From: Morella rubra
Taxonomy: Eukaryota; Streptophyta; Magnoliopsida; Fagales; Myricaceae
Assembly: GCA_003952965.2 (NCBI GenBank)
Contig: CM025852.1
Span: forward strand, 3,453,964 to 3,517,963
Direction: 5' to 3'
Length of the DNA: 64,000 bases
The notes under the pieces were generated by a model. The model had not been told where the DNA came from, ran no database searches, and saw only the letters and a list, made by a program, of their open reading frames with translations. Shown here one piece after another: positions 24,001 through 37,808 of this stretch. Position numbers and translations under genes: made by a program. The number at the start of each line of letters is the position of its first letter. Position 1 is the first letter of the stretch.

Positions 24001-26990
24001 TCATATATTTTTTATTAACTAATCTTAATTAAGTTATGATTATGTGCTAATTTAAGTGAGGTCTTACCTAAAATTGAACCCAATGGGACCAAGCAGAGCA
24101 GGGGATCATGTTTGAAAAATAAATAAACAAAGTTTACCCGGTCTCCTATAGCTTTGATCAACTTGAATAATCTTCATGATTTTGAAGTCGTGGAGAACAA
24201 TATTTAAAGTGTAAGGTGTGACAATGACATAAATGGATGCTCATACACCCTGGCTTTGAGTCCCATTGCAGTACTTAATGTAATCTTTTGGAGTAGGCAC
24301 ATAAAAAATTCGGAAAGTGTAAACTTATTTCTAATCAACTGATCATGATAGGAATTCGTGAGAAGACCCCCTTAAACTAATGGAAAGCTTCAAGAGATGA
24401 AGGCAGCAAGGGGAAATACTAGTACGATTATACCTATAAGAAGATATCCTCTTAGACTAACCCTTTTAGGTTGAATGTGTATTGGCTATACTAATGATTA
24501 TTGTATCATTTTATTGGTAAAATGGTTAAGTGCTCAAGGGTGTTAAGTTACTATTTTGCTTGTTTTGGACTAATTGTATAGCTTGCTTTTTGGGATTAAT
24601 GAAACTACTTACCATTTACACCCCCCCCCCCAAAAAAAAAATCATGAGAAGACTAGTTGGGATATGTATATGTAAATGCCATGATGATCATTTTCTCGAA
24701 AGAGGAATGATTTTTCGAATTTCTATGTGAAGATAATATAATATAAAGAGTTTTACACTTCAAGTACTAATTAACATGTTCAACTAAGTTAATGAAATAC
24801 GTCACAATCCATTGTAGCTCAAAGGGTGGGAAAGTTCTGTTGATCATATATCAAAATTTCAGGTAGTGGGTAACATTAGGACCACCCTAAAGTTGAAACT
24901 TTTAAAGGCAAGAAGTATGAAAATTTTTCTACCAAAAAGGCAGGTTGAATTGGATAAAGTCTCGAGTTATACAAGAAAAAGAGAGGCATTTCTAATTTTC
25001 AATATTCGTATATGATCTTTCAACCCTAGTAGTTATCAAGGCACTATATACCACTAAAAACTATAACGTCGACACCAATGATGTGATATCTTGGCGTTAT
25101 GTCATACCGTTCAGAATTACTCCAAATGCCACGAAGAGACTGATTCTGATCGTATAATAATTACAGTCCAAATTGGTTGGTTGTTGGCTTCTCAAGGAAA
25201 ATCAAGCAATAGATTATGAAAGAGGATTATATGAAAAGTGATTGTAGTTATGGTCGTCGGACAGTTCAGCCATCATTTTTTTTCAAAATCAAGGATATGT
25301 TCAAACAGCGCTTGCCGGAAGCAGTATTGCGGAACTCTGACAATAGTTTATAATGACATTACTCTTGGAGAGCTTTGTCCAAGACATTTAAGATGGATAG
25401 CTCCGTTTGCACTTTTCTGCAGCGGCATTTCTTGGGAGAATAGCACTTCTCTTGTCCTTCGTGTATAGGGGGGCTCCATTCCCTTGCAAACTTGTCTTTT
25501 CGTCTTGACTTGGTGATAGTACAATTATGGAGCACTATTTTCTCACTTTAATCCATTCATGCTTACACGGATCCTATGACCATGAAAGATTGGTTATACC
25601 GTGGGGGGCCATATTTCCTACTTTCTAATTTGTACCAAGAAGTCCACGCCGGTGGCGGCGCCGGGGAGGAGGGGGGACTCTGACAGCCCTGCAGGAACCC
25701 CCACCATGAGAAGGTTACAAAGGTAGACATCACTGGGTCACAAAACCAGGGTTACATTCTCAAGAGTCTATATCGAAATGGCACCCATCACTGAGTAGTG
25801 GCTCTCGGACGTGGCTGCTGCAGTAGTACTACTGATTGCAGCCAAATTAGCTGTTGTGCCAGCCTGACACTCGAATTTGAACTAGTGAACTCGATTTAAA
25901 CCATTTGTTTTATTTTGCTCTCTCAGTGTCCGTCATAATCCTCCGAGTCCTTATCTACATACGAGGCGGTACCCATTAAAGGGTAAAAATACAAACATAC
26001 TCGGTAGCTTAATTGATATTCAAAAAGGCCAGAGAGAGCAATTGGTAAATCATGAAAGAAAAGTGGAAGAGCAATCATAGGAAAGACCTTTGTTTGTGCC
26101 AGGTGCCAAATACCCCATGTAGGTCGACTGAGCTACATTATTGCTAGTGCGCGCATGTTAAAAAGAAACCAACCTTAACGAAAAGGCCATAAAGTAAAGA
26201 AAGAAGAAGCAGCTAGCAGAAGTACTAATTAAGTTTGACCCCTGTTCCAGAAGCCTTAGCAAGTGGGCGTTTTGTGCAAATTCCCTACCACATATGCAAG
26301 GAGGTTGTTTGGCCACGAGGCAAAGACACCCCCATTGAAGAAGACAAGAAGTACTGTCCTTAACTGAGGGGCTTCCAGGATTCATCGAGGGATCGAACAT
26401 GACCAACTGGATGGTCCACCCTTTGTTTGCCCTACTGTATATAACTATCAGAAAATATCATCTACCCCAGCCTATAGCTAGCTACCCCCTCTCCCTTGCC
26501 CTCTTCGATCACTATTATAAGAACTTCAATGATTACAGAATCCCCTGTAATCTGTTGTTTTATATTTCAAGACCTACTCCAAATTTGTTGGAGAAGTTCA
26601 CGGGTCGAGGATGTTGAGAATTATAACTAAAATAGTGAATATTTATGGATATGAATTATTACGTGGAAAAAAGAATTCATGTAACCAACTAGATCTCTAA
26701 CTAAATTTGAAATAACTCTTAATTATAATAAGTTTAATTGGTTTAATTTTATAGTCGATCAAGTTGGGTTCGATCATATATTTTTTTAAAAAATTATAAA
26801 ATGATAGGTTAATTTGAGATATCTTTATCATATTTGGCACTTCTGTTCTTGTAAATGCATATGGAAGTTGGTGGGTGATCTCGATATATATATAAGAATG
26901 GAGTCTCCCAGGAGAAAAATCAAAGTGAGGAACCCCCCGGCATGCTTCCAGCTTCATAAGTCCTATAAATCACTTGGGTTCTTAGCAAAA

Positions 26991-27013
26991 TATATATATA
27001 TATATATATATAT
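26991..27013. repeat. (TA)n microsatellite
   Basis: An uninterrupted TA tract in AT-rich non-coding DNA. Confidence 0.95.
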
Positions 27014-27496
27014 TTTGTTGACTCTACCTTAGCCAAACAGCCTAAAATTTTTATAGTTGATCATTACGGTTATGTACCTATTGAATCCCTAAGTTTTGAC
27101 CCATTTTAATAAATAGTTCTTGAGTTTGCAATTTTTATTTTAAACAAGTTATTTTAAATTTTTATTTATAAAATTAAGAAAAAAAACTTAAAAAAATTAT
27201 AAGTCACATTATTTTAGTTTGAGTGAAATAAGTCAATTTATAATTTTGACGTATGAATCATTAACTTTGAAGATTAAACTTTAAGAGAAAGACTTTTTTG
27301 ACAAAAATTAAAAATTCAGAGACGATCAATTTGAAAATCGAAAGAAGATTTGTTAAAAGGGATTAAAACTTAAAGATGAAATGGATACTAGTACTCAAGA
27401 CTCAAGAGTCTTAAAACGTTCTTGACCATAAACTTATTAAAGACTTATAATTACCTATTCGTTCATTTTTCTTTCTTGTTTTTTAATTGTCTCGCG

Positions 27497-27498
<2 letters not shown>

Positions 27499-27531
<33 letters not shown>

Positions 27532-27561
27532 GCTGTTGTTGTTGTTATTGTTATTGTTGTT
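27499..27561. repeat. Compound (TTA)n-(TTG)n microsatellite
   Basis: About ten TTA units run into a mixed TTG/TTA tract. It is trinucleotide but lies in a non-coding, AT-rich context. Confidence 0.9.
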
Positions 27562-28222
27562 GTGTGAAACGATTGTTTTGCATCATAATATATATAGGAT
27601 GTAAGAACACAAGGAATGAAAGAAAATAAATTAAGCCCCAAATTCCCTTGTGACCAATGGATACACACTGTAATTTGGGGGATTTCTACAGGGGCATATA
27701 TATAAGTCAATCAGGCAACCTGACTGCTACAGCATGAAGAAAGGTCACAGGCCAAAATGCGTAGATGGACTTCGAGGGCCACAATCAAAGAAGTGTCCCA
27801 CAAGGCTTAGAAAATTCGACTGCCTCGAAGTCCTAGAAATAGAATTCTGGCTTCTATATACACTGTCCTTTTCTTTGTGTGGTTGCATGTACGTTTTGTG
27901 TGAAATGTGAACTCATAGTAGTTGTTTTGGGCCATCAGTCAAGGCCAAGTTAAAGGTAATCTAAAGTTTGGAATCAGACAAAAAAGTTCTTCAGCAATGA
28001 CCAAAATCAATGACGTCATTTCTTTTTTAAAAAAGGAAAACAGAATATTTATCAGGTTTTGATTGGCAAGATTTTCCATGGAAAAAATAATAATCGAATT
28101 GCTCTATTCCATTAATTATCTTTTTAGCACTAGAAGGACTAAATCATCAATCTTCCTTGGCAACATCATTGGGTGGCTTCTAGAATACTTTAAGTATGAT
28201 ATAAAATATATTACTTAATTCC

Positions 28223-28472
28223 AAATGAAATTAGGCATCCCATATGCCTCTAATCTCTAATTTAATCAAACAATTTAAGGGGGGAAGATAATTTTAAGTA
28301 AATTAGAATACTTCCAAGATTGCAAGATATATCTTCCCCCCTATTAAATAAATGAAATTAGGCATCCCATATGCCTTTAATCTCTAATTTAATCAAACAA
28401 TTCAAGGGGGGAAGATAATTTTAAGTAAATTAAAATACTTCCAAGATTGCAAGGTATATCTTCCCCCCTATA
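28223..28472. repeat. Tandem pair of about 125 bp units, each with a 12 bp perfect inverted repeat
   Basis: Units 28223-28349 and 28350-28472 are nearly identical; both contain TTAGGCATCCCATATGCCT and a GGGGGGAAGATA ... TATCTTCCCCCC hairpin. Arms lie at 28279-28290/28330-28341 and 28406-28417/28457-28468, with loops of about 39 bases. The few differences between the units indicate a recent duplication. The hairpin could be a very small MITE. Confidence 0.85.
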
Positions 28473-30605
28473 AAATTCTTTTCCTTCTCTTCCCTTGCAC
28501 GAAAGGTGAGTCACCGACAGGACAAAAGTCAATGGAAATGACAAAAACTAAAGAGAAATAGAAGTCCAGGTCTCTTGTCTGATATGGGGATATGTACACC
28601 TGTTTAACAAAGGAGTTTTCTTTTCCTTATTTCTTTACTCCCTCAAGGCATACGAAAGCTTGTTGATCTGATTTTTTAAATAAGAAGAGTTAATTAACCA
28701 TGCACGTTTGCTTAATAGAATAGTATTTTCTGTCTTGTCAATTACAAGAGTTTTCTTGGAGACTTTCGCTGCATTTTCCCATTGGAAGATTATAGAAAAT
28801 CCCCTTTTTATAAGAGACAAATCTATTGAAAGCTACTCTTTTGTGGGTATATATAATTTTGCTGTACGAATTATTGTCTACTAAATAGGCTGCTTGACCG
28901 GGGATCTTGGTTTTATAAAGAGAAAAAAGATTTGGGGATCAGAGAGTATCCAAGTTGTAGACGTTGTAGGTAAAAAAGAACTCATGTCAATCTTCTGTGT
29001 AGCTCCTGGGACTTCTATATGCTGCAACTTTCAAGAGATAGCGATTAACTTTCAGGAATTTCAAGGGACAAGGCCATCGTTTTGGGTTCTTTTTTTTTTT
29101 TTTCTTTTTTCCTCGAGCAGTTTGCGTCATGAGCAGTAATGCATTACATCCGTATAGCATTAAAATATATAGTAAATACCCAATCATTTTGATCACTTGA
29201 ATTCCTGCATGCATGCATGTACCTCCAAATAATATAACCCTCTTTGTCAAAGACTTAGCTATTTAGCCTAGCTAGACAAAAGAATAGCCTTTTAGCAATA
29301 TTAATCCTAATTCCTAGACATAGCTAGCTATATAGCTGTAGTTGATCCTCCATGAATCGAACTGAAATCTCCCTTTTTAATCAACTTGTCCTACCACCAT
29401 AGATGGTTGTTTTTCTCTGCATATATACCTAATTTCTTCCACGCTTTGCACAAAATACAATGACAGGTACTAAAAGTAAACCAAACCATGATCTTTATCT
29501 TGACTAGTGCTTTACATGACACAAGCATGACTTCATTATCTTTAAGCACTTCACATTAACTAACAAATACTCAAATTTGGGGACCTATAAGAGGAGTTAA
29601 GATGCTTAATTAAAACTCCAAGAAAACACCATCTTCGGAGATTCAAGATCCTCAAGAAAACCGAAAGAGATTATAGATCATATATAGTGCTCATATATAA
29701 CTACTGTAAAGGCTAATATATATGCAGATGGCATTGTTTTAATTTGTAAGAAATAGTATATAGGACTAGGAGAGGGGCTGTAAAGACGAGAGGTATGTTT
29801 CAGTTTCATCAGATAAGCGCAGATGGGCCAGTCTAACCTAAAATGTTTCAATTCTCAAGCCCAAATTCCATCGGATAGGCCAACTAAGCACTGGACCAGA
29901 ATCAGATAAAGACCCAGTTAACTCATCTACAGAATTTTTGAAAAGACCGTGAGTTTTACAACGACGAGGTGCCACACATTCAGAAATTCACGGACGATGT
30001 TAGGTCAGCAATAGCCATCATACGTGAGATTCCTCATCCCTACAGGACAAATAAATGTGGGACCCCTGAAGAAGCAGCACATATATTGGTCCCCTACGTA
30101 CTCCACCATTAAGCCACGTCCTTGGGCTAAAATACGCACCTAACTTCAATTTCCATGGTTAATACAAAAGTACTTGGTCTCTAGCGAAGAAATCATCAAG
30201 ATAAGGAGCTGGGTCGACATGGTCCCTGTCTGTCTTCTACCAAAGAAAAGGATATGGTTCTTTGGTCCCCGTCCAATTTGCACCACACAGCCATAGCCAT
30301 CATCAAATAAAAAGTTCAGCAACAACGCGCACGCAAAGCTTGTGGAAAGTGCGTTCCTTGGAATTATTATGGGATTGCCCCAAAGTTCCACCAAGGAAAT
30401 TGAAAGGTGTTTTCAATGTCATGAAGGTTGGTAGGGCCACTCGTTTTAGCGTTAAGGGAGAGATTTCACTGCCCTCTGCCCAAGGGGACTGCACTTAAAA
30501 CTAATTGCCGAGGACATCAACCGTCAAGGTCACAACCAGGATGACTCACCTAGAACTTCTTAGTACTTCCGCTGCTTTGTTATCTTTTTGGGTGGCTCTC
30601 AAGCT

Positions 30606-32224
30606 ATGGCCGGTGTTTCTGCCAGTACTCTATCCTCAGCCTCAGTTCTCCCAATTTTTCAACCAAAAAGGTCCATTTCCAACTTCATCCAATGCTGTGA
30701 GAACCCAAGGGAGCCTGTTAAGCTAACCAGTAATGGGTTGGCTACTTTTCCGGAAAAGAATGCTCGCAGAAGTTCAGGTGCTAAAGTTCCACCTCCTAGG
30801 CCTCGCCGGATAATCCTGGTTAGACATGGACAAAGCGAAGGAAATGTTGATGAGAGCGCTTATACAAGAGTTGCTGATCCAAAGATTGCACTGACAGAGA
30901 AAGGGATGGCTGAAGCAGAGGAATGTGGGAGAAGAATTAAGGAGTTGATTGAGCAAGATAAAGTGGATGATTGGAAGGTCTACTTCTATGTGTCTCCATA
31001 TAGAAGGACACTTCAAACTCTAAAAAGCTTAGCTCGCCCGTTCGAGCGCTCAAGAGTTGCTGGAATGAGAGAAGAACCTCGTCTAAGAGAACAGGATTTT
31101 GGTAGGTGTTTCATTTGGTCGACCTTGTTAACGTAGAAAAAAAATCAATCGACAACGACATTGAAGAAGTTGCATGCTGAGGAACAAAACCCAAAAGTTC
31201 AGTAACAGAACACTGAACAGAACTACCAAATTGGAAATTGTATGATAGTTCACTTTGTCATACAGATGAAAGACATAGGGACCTTGTTTTAGAGCCTAAC
31301 CTCTGAATTTATTTCATCAGATCAATTGTAAATCCCCAAATCAACTGTTATTATTTTGGTCCTGAAAGGAATTCCTTATAACTTTTCATATTTTTCTATA
31401 AAAGGGAATTTTCAGGATCGAGAGAAGATGCGAGTAGAGAAAGCCCTCCGCATGCTTTATGGTCGTTTCTTTTACCGCTTTCCGAACGGGGAATCTGCAG
31501 CTGATGTTTATGACAGAATAACAGGTAGTTTGTTCATTTCGACAAACATTGCTCCTCGAATTATGACAAAAGGTTTCGCAACGTACGTTATGTGCGCATC
31601 ACTGCAACAGGTTTCAGAGAAACACTGAGATCAGATATTGATATCGGCCGGTTTCAGCCACCCGGCCAACGAAACCCAAATATGAACTTAGTGCTAGTCT
31701 CACACGGTCTGACTCTCAGAGTGTTTCTGATGAGATGGTACAAATGGACAGTGGAGCAATTTGAAGGGATTAATAACTTGGGCAATGGTAGAATGATTGT
31801 TATGGAAAAAGGCTACGGAGGAAGGTAAATCCTCTGTTCTCTCATCAACTCCACGGGAAACATTTTAAACTATCATCAGAATATTACAAAACTCTATACA
31901 TATCTGGGTTCTTGATATACGATCTGTAATCCACAGGTACAGTTTATTAGTGCATCACAGTGAAGAAGAACTCAGAGAGTTTGGATTCACAGAAGACATG
32001 CTGTTGGATCAGGACTGGTAAAAAATTTGTCCCGTCTTTTTACATTCCCAGATTCCTGACTGGTGGAAAAATCCTGAACATAGCAATCTTTTGTTTCTGT
32101 TTAGACTGACGTTGGTGTTTGTTGGCTTCTAACAAGGCAAAAATATGCAAAACCTGGTGAACTGAACTATGACTGCCCGACGATGAATTCCTTCTTCACC
32201 CACTTCAACGAGGAAGGTAGCTAG
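30606..32224 (+). CDS. Phosphoglycerate-mutase-like protein, AT74 type, 332 aa
   Basis: The exons are 30606-31101, 31405-31524, 31611-31824, 31937-32017 and 32137-32224. Phases join at GT-AG introns and give 332 residues. It belongs to the histidine phosphatase superfamily. The phosphate-accepting His is at residue 74 in ILVRHGQSEGN, and the second catalytic His at residue 237 in LVSHGLTLRVF. REQDFG at 161-166, GESAAD at 194-199 and WTVEQFEGINNLGN are typical of the plant AT74/AT74H group. About 65 residues before the domain are Ser/Arg-rich and poor in acidic residues, which suggests a plastid transit peptide; Arabidopsis AT74 lacks this extension as I recall. The substrate of the group is not known; mutase activity is not established. 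ATG 30606 is the first Met of the frame. The gene converges with the large minus-strand gene ending at 33396. Confidence 0.9.
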
Positions 32225-33395
32225 ATCTGAGTTAAGAGGTAGTGCCACTTACCAGGATGGAACCAGAAAATTGACGCCGGGAGCCCCAAGGTGAATGCAT
32301 GGGAGCCAAACACAAACTAGATACACATGACCCATCAGTTGTTCTTCAGTCTAATCCCTACCTCAATGTAAATGGTGATCTGAAATATGGATTTGTGAAG
32401 ACCCAGAAACGTAATGCTTTCTGTTTCCCCTTATCCAGTGTTAGCTTAGAAAACTACTAGGTTTCCAAGTCCTACTTTCTTTAAGTAGCATCTCAGTAAT
32501 AATGGCTTCCACTGCTCTAGCAAGCGACCTCTAAATTGAAACTTGAAGAACGGTTCAATGCATGAACGAAGTCAACCTCTTGCTTTTAGGCTTCTCAAAG
32601 TCTATTGCAGTACCAATCTGAAATGACCAATCGAACATGGAAGAGGAGCACAAAATTTCGGCACACCTACAGCTTCAGCAGTTTTTTGGTCTTTGGAAGT
32701 GTCGTTCAAGAAAATTTCACTCCCATAAGATACTCAGAAATCAACCGTACCCGCAGAAACCAGGAAATATTGGACGCAACTACCAGCTATGTGAGCCTCT
32801 AGCAAAATACGAGCTCCCACCCTCATTGGGCACAGAACAAACGACTAAGATAGCATGACCACAGCCTATAGGAAAGAGCAGATCTTCCTGTATTGGCAGG
32901 CTTCAGATCTTTGATCCTGCATTACAAATTACAATAATATCGCCACGAACACGAGACTTGATGGTTACTAACAGGCACACAATGGTTTTTCCCTGGATTC
33001 TTCTAAATGTGAAATTAATACATGGAAAAAAACGTTAACAACAAAACGTCATATTCACTTTTTGCAAACGGTGACACAAAAATGAACTTTTGCATTGATT
33101 TGAAAATATATTCGAATGGCCACCAAAGAGGCTACACACTCCCAGAATTGGCCACAAAAATAATATATATTTAAAATGGGAAGTCAAAACTGAGAAGCAA
33201 CCACTAGACCTTGCCTAAAATTCAAAAGGTAATCAAAAGAGGGAATGCAAATCCAACAAGCACCGGCATATGGGGAGAACTGCAGGATTGGATGCTTTCC
33301 TGCTGAAAATTAAAAAATTTCACCAGGTTCAATATACTTCTCTACCTGCAGATGCGCCCAATGTGAAGGCAAAAAAGGGGCACTGGGTACAAATA
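32225..33395. other. Intergenic space between convergent genes
   Basis: This 1.2 kb lies between two 3' ends. It probably consists mostly of 3' untranslated sequence from both sides. The overlapping frames at 32605-32858 have no domain and no splice support. No repeat of note was seen. Confidence 0.5.
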
Positions 33396-36300
33396 TTATG
33401 AAGGTCTTTTCCTAGGCGAAGAATCCTCTTCATCTTCCCGCATTGCAGATGTACTTGATTTAACATCATATTTCCCATTTCGTTGGTATTCATATGGGCC
33501 ACCTTCTCCAGACCTTCTAGGTATGTCACCTATTCGGTTGTCCATGCCCCTGTTGTAATCTGTAGGATTCCATCGGCTGTGGAAATCAGGATCATCCTGA
33601 AAACGGGACCGTCCTGCCACAAAGTCATCCTCAACATTGTAACGAAATCTCTTAATAGGCCCGTCCATATCATTACGCGCTACAAGATTACCCGACCGGT
33701 ATTTATAAACAGGTTTCCTTCTCTCATCATATCTTAGGCTGCCTCTACCAACCCCATCCATCTCTGATAATCTCCCAGGATGCAAAGATCTGTAGCTCCG
33801 AGGGGCATCAACCAAGTCATACCTGTCATCCCGTGGACCAAATCTCCCAGGTGATCTCCTGTCTAGAACTGAAGCACGTTGATTGTATCCATGCTCCCTG
33901 AAATGACCCAATCCATCCCTTCTATCTTCAATCCACCTTGAGTTATGAGTCGGGGAACTACGACCTCGAACTGACCTAAATCCAGCCACATGATCTGCCA
34001 AGAAGCCAGGCCGCTGGTGAGGTGACCGCAGTCTCTGCATACCAATCTCAGATCTAAAAGTAGGTGATTTACTTCTGTGTCTAAATCCTGAACTACCGGA
34101 AATGGGAGAACGAGTTCTAGATCTTGACGGAGATTTTGCACAGGACTGATGAGCATGAGTAGCCCCTCTTCTTTCAACAGGAGAGAAGCTTCTTTCTCTC
34201 CTGGCTGAAGGATGGGAATGGTTAAAGGATGATTCCCGGAAAGTGCTGGACACTGAAGCATGGTATCTCCCCCTAGATCCTCTTCCATCAACTTGAGGAC
34301 CATATCTTACAGACCTGCCCCTGCCAAGAGTCAAACGCCTATAAGGGCTAATTTCTCTAGCTGGCCTAGCACTCCCACGTATACCAAAGGCCTCTTCCCT
34401 TCCAACTGGAGACCCACTTCTTCTAAAAGACCGATGTATACCATTTTCTGGCCCAAGGTGACGGAAAGCCATCGGACCATGATAACTGGGAGAATGATTA
34501 CGTTTAGGGCCCCTGCGGCTTTCTGGAGAATCAAACCAACGATCACCTCCCCGACCTCTGGAATGTGAATGCCGAGAATATCCACCCCTTCCAAAAGATT
34601 CAATAGATCCAGACTCCCTCCCCAATCTAGGATTTGAATCATCAGCATCACTGCATCTGAAAAGCAAACATAATTAGCAACAAAATCAATCTACACGAGC
34701 TACACATACATACGGACAAGCCCATAAGAAAGTAGCAAACCACAGATAATACCTGCTTCCCTGCACAGACAGCTTCTCCTTCACAAAACATACGTCACGT
34801 GATGTTCGTCCTTCAATACGCGACCGCAAATCCCTCTTAAACACTACACCCTCAGCTATCCTTGCCTCAGTATCCTCAGCATCCAATTCTACACAATCAC
34901 CATCAGTTTTCTTCCAGCTACTACCATCTCTAACTCCAGTCTCTACATCACAAGGATTTTTATGACACACTTTCATACTTAAACTACCTGATTGGATTTC
35001 TTTCCCCGCACCATCTCCCCTTGCATCAATCTCATTATTTCTAGTCACCTTGTCCGTACCCACAACCACTTTGTTGTCGACATTATCACTGGTACCAACA
35101 ACATTACTTACATCTTTCCCTGTTAACTGTCCTCTGGAGAAAGGGGTAGTCGTTTTCACCACATTTTCCTTTCCAGATCTTGCCTTAATAACTTCTGTCG
35201 GGTCACTTGGATGAGGTTGGAAACTAGAGTCCTCAGATTTCTTCAAAAGTTGATCACCTTCACAACCCAAAGTGTTAGCATTGTCCGAACCATAGTCCAT
35301 ATTTTCACCTTCTATATCCTCCACACGATGATCTTCCCAAGCATGCAAAATGGATTCCCTGACCTCCCCATCTTCATACTGCGAATCATAATCCTCCTCA
35401 AGTTCACTCACTTCCTCAATTCCAACTAAATGACCATCAACATGACATAAATCAGAACCATAATCATTTTCCAAAGGCTTTTCTGGAGACACCTTATCAG
35501 AAATATTGACAATATCGGTGGGATAACTTAGGCATGAATCATGAGAGGGTGAGTGTAACGATGCCGCACACCTTTCTGAGAGCTTGAGTTCCTCTCCATC
35601 GAGATGCATTTTAGAACCACTTTCAGCATTCTCTTGAATAGAAACTTTGCTTTGTTGCACAGTCTTGTCCACAACCACTGTGGGCTGACCTTCAACCAGT
35701 ACACCAGAGGAGGGCATCTCTATACACATGGGAGAAGATGTTGACGGGCCCACTTCATCTGACTTACAGGAAAAGTTTTTCAAACAAGTACCAGAAGGCT
35801 CAGATTCTTGGGGTTGACTGGTCTCCAGGCTGACTAGATTGGTAGGGGCAATGCTGTTATCGAGACAGGAAGTTGCTTCAGCACACTCAGCATTTTCATC
35901 AGTAACATCCCCATTTTCACAGGTAGCATTACTAGGCAAAGCAATGGGAGAAAAAGCAATGTCCTGCTTCTCAACCTGAGCACTAGGGGGAATGCTATCA
36001 CAGGTGTGAACACCAGCAGTGCAGTCAGCTCCTCTTTTTATGCTAGCAGCATCAACGGAGGCTCTATTGATGTTTCCTTCAGATACACACATGCTTGTAC
36101 AGTGATCCGTAGTAGGACGTGTCATCTCTGAACACAAATCCAAGCTTCCAACATGATGCAAAGATAGACTTTCACTAGTCCCTGAGGAGCCAGGAGCTAC
36201 ACACTGCACTACAGCATTTCTATCCCCACTCGCAGAAGTTTCAGGCCCAAATGCATTATCAGCTGGAACCAAGTCCACAGATGCAGAATTTGGGCTATTA

Positions 36301-37676
36301 TCCTCTGATGTATGGAGGGATTCTGTTCCCTTAACTATGTCCGATACTGGTTCACAATCATTTACAGAAGAAAGCAACTGTTTTTGCAAACAAATAGTTA
36401 TCGCAGCATCTGTGCAGGCATCAAAGTTCTGTTCCACCATGTCTGATTGTTGTGTTATCTCTAGGGTATCCCCCAAATTAGTTGATGTTGCCTTTTCAGC
36501 ATCACATTTATCACTTCTGATTTCCGGTAATGGATGACCTTCTGAGTTCCCCACACTATCACTGCACGTACTGTTCGCAACAATGTCAACGTTGGTCTGA
36601 TGATCGGAATTCTGATAGTTGAAAGGGCGCTCCCACGCATCCATTTCAGTATTTAAATCCCAATGCAACCTATCATCACGTGAAGAGGAGTCCTGCATTC
36701 TAACTGCTCCCTCACCTATCTCACTTAGAATATCCTTCGACGTAGCCATAGAAAGATCCTGCATGGATGTACCCTCCATCCCATGTCCATGAGGACGACA
36801 ATTTGAGGAGGAAGTAGCAGCTCTCGAAGAGGCAGCAAGTTCTTCTGCAGGCATGATGGAAATACAAGAACCATTTCCTTCTTTAGAAATTTCAGCAGAA
36901 CTTTGTTCTTTTGAAACTTCCTTTGAAACCAAACATGATCCGTTATTCATCGAACCTTCAAAAGTACCTGCATCCACAAAAGATTCTTCCATTCCTGAAG
37001 CCTCCTCAGCATGAACATCATCCCCTCCAAAACAGTTACAGGCAGCAGCAGCAAGAATTGAGATGCCAGAGAAGTCTTCACTCTCATCAAGTTTATCATC
37101 TGCCCTAACCAGGTTCTTTGCATCAATATCAAGCTTGTTATCATCCATTTGGCCCAAGTCATTCATGGAAGCAACTATTGCAACAGGTTGAGATTTTCCA
37201 AATGAATCGCGATGGAACTCCGGATGCAAATCACCTCTATACTTCAAGAGCAGTTCAGCCTCCTCAGAACATGGAGAAAATGTTCTCGGTGGTGGAGATG
37301 GAGACCTGAACAAAAATCTCCTTTTCTTGATCGGTACATGTTCTGCCTTTTCACTGAAGCGGCACCCAAGAACACTTACTCCGAGCTGCCAAATAAAACA
37401 GGTGAAAATTGTATCATTTGTTGATCACATTAAGATTGCCAAAAGAAACAGAAAAGACAAATAAATTTAGTATGTAAGGACCACCTTCTCAGATTCAGAA
37501 ACTGGCATTTCCACAGATTTGGGGTCCTTATTGACCAGCTCTCCGATATTTTTCAAACTTCTTGCCAGTGATTTCCTAGCCCGCCTTGACGAACTCCTAT
37601 TACCTTTCGTGATCTTCGTCCAAGTCAAATCAGAATTGATAAAACTGGTAAGTTCCAGACCAAAGGCACCCGGCAT
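33396..37676 (-). CDS. Large acidic and RS/RG-rich plant protein of unknown function, about 1,361 aa
   Basis: In coding order the exons are 37485-37676 (coding part), 34753-37385 and 33396-34656; phases join and give 1,361 residues from ATG 37676. I do not recognise a named function. The N-terminal part is basic (RRARKSLARSLKN) and is followed by a conserved-looking block with VPIKKRR and RSPSPPPR. The long middle exon is Ser/Asp/Glu-rich, without an obvious fold, ending in an acidic EEDYDSQYEDGEVRES stretch. The C-terminal exon is Arg/Ser/Gly-rich with RS repeats such as SPSRSRTRSP, as in RNA-binding or splicing-associated nuclear proteins. Nuclear location and an RNA-related role are inferences from composition. 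The coding exon stays open upstream to its acceptor at 37808 but without an in-frame ATG. An out-of-frame ATG lies in that stretch. A non-coding leader exon near 39362-39480 is proposed. The N-terminus is therefore not certain. Confidence 0.8.
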
Positions 37677-37808
37677 GCTATTCGATGACGACCCCCTCCC
37701 ATTAACCAAAGGCTTTCCACCACAGGCCTTGCATGATGCCGTTGTGGTTTGTTTTCTGCCTATCTCAAGAGTAGAGGTGGACACCCCGGAGCAGGAACAC
37801 AAGCAAAT
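37677..37808 (-). other. Upstream part of the second exon of the large RS-rich gene
   Basis: The exon appears to start after TTTGCAG at 37808. It stays open in the coding frame with Cys-rich codons (CLCSCSG, SCKACGG) but has no in-frame ATG. An ATG in another frame begins inside TCATGCAAG and gives a short upstream frame ending before the main ATG. It is therefore either leader sequence with one small upstream frame, or coding sequence joined to an unseen first coding exon. Confidence 0.5.

Larger units (their letters stand above)
19583..30605. other. 11 kb gene-poor region between BEL1 and the PGM-like gene
   Basis: No protein-coding gene or conserved microRNA stem that I know could be supported here. 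The left 700 bases are BEL1 leader and promoter. The rest is AT-rich with short domain-free frames (for example 22072-22266, 22905-23159, 25238-25468). It also contains microsatellites, a C11A9 run at 24621-24640, a GC-rich patch at about 25645-25690, and a tandem hairpin duplication at 28223-28472. Since the flanking genes point away from each other, both promoters lie here. Distal regulatory DNA is possible but cannot be read from sequence alone. Confidence 0.5.

Noticed and set aside
33863-34651. Open frames in other phases of the RS-rich C-terminal exon
   Set aside because: They are shadows of the long coding exon on either strand.
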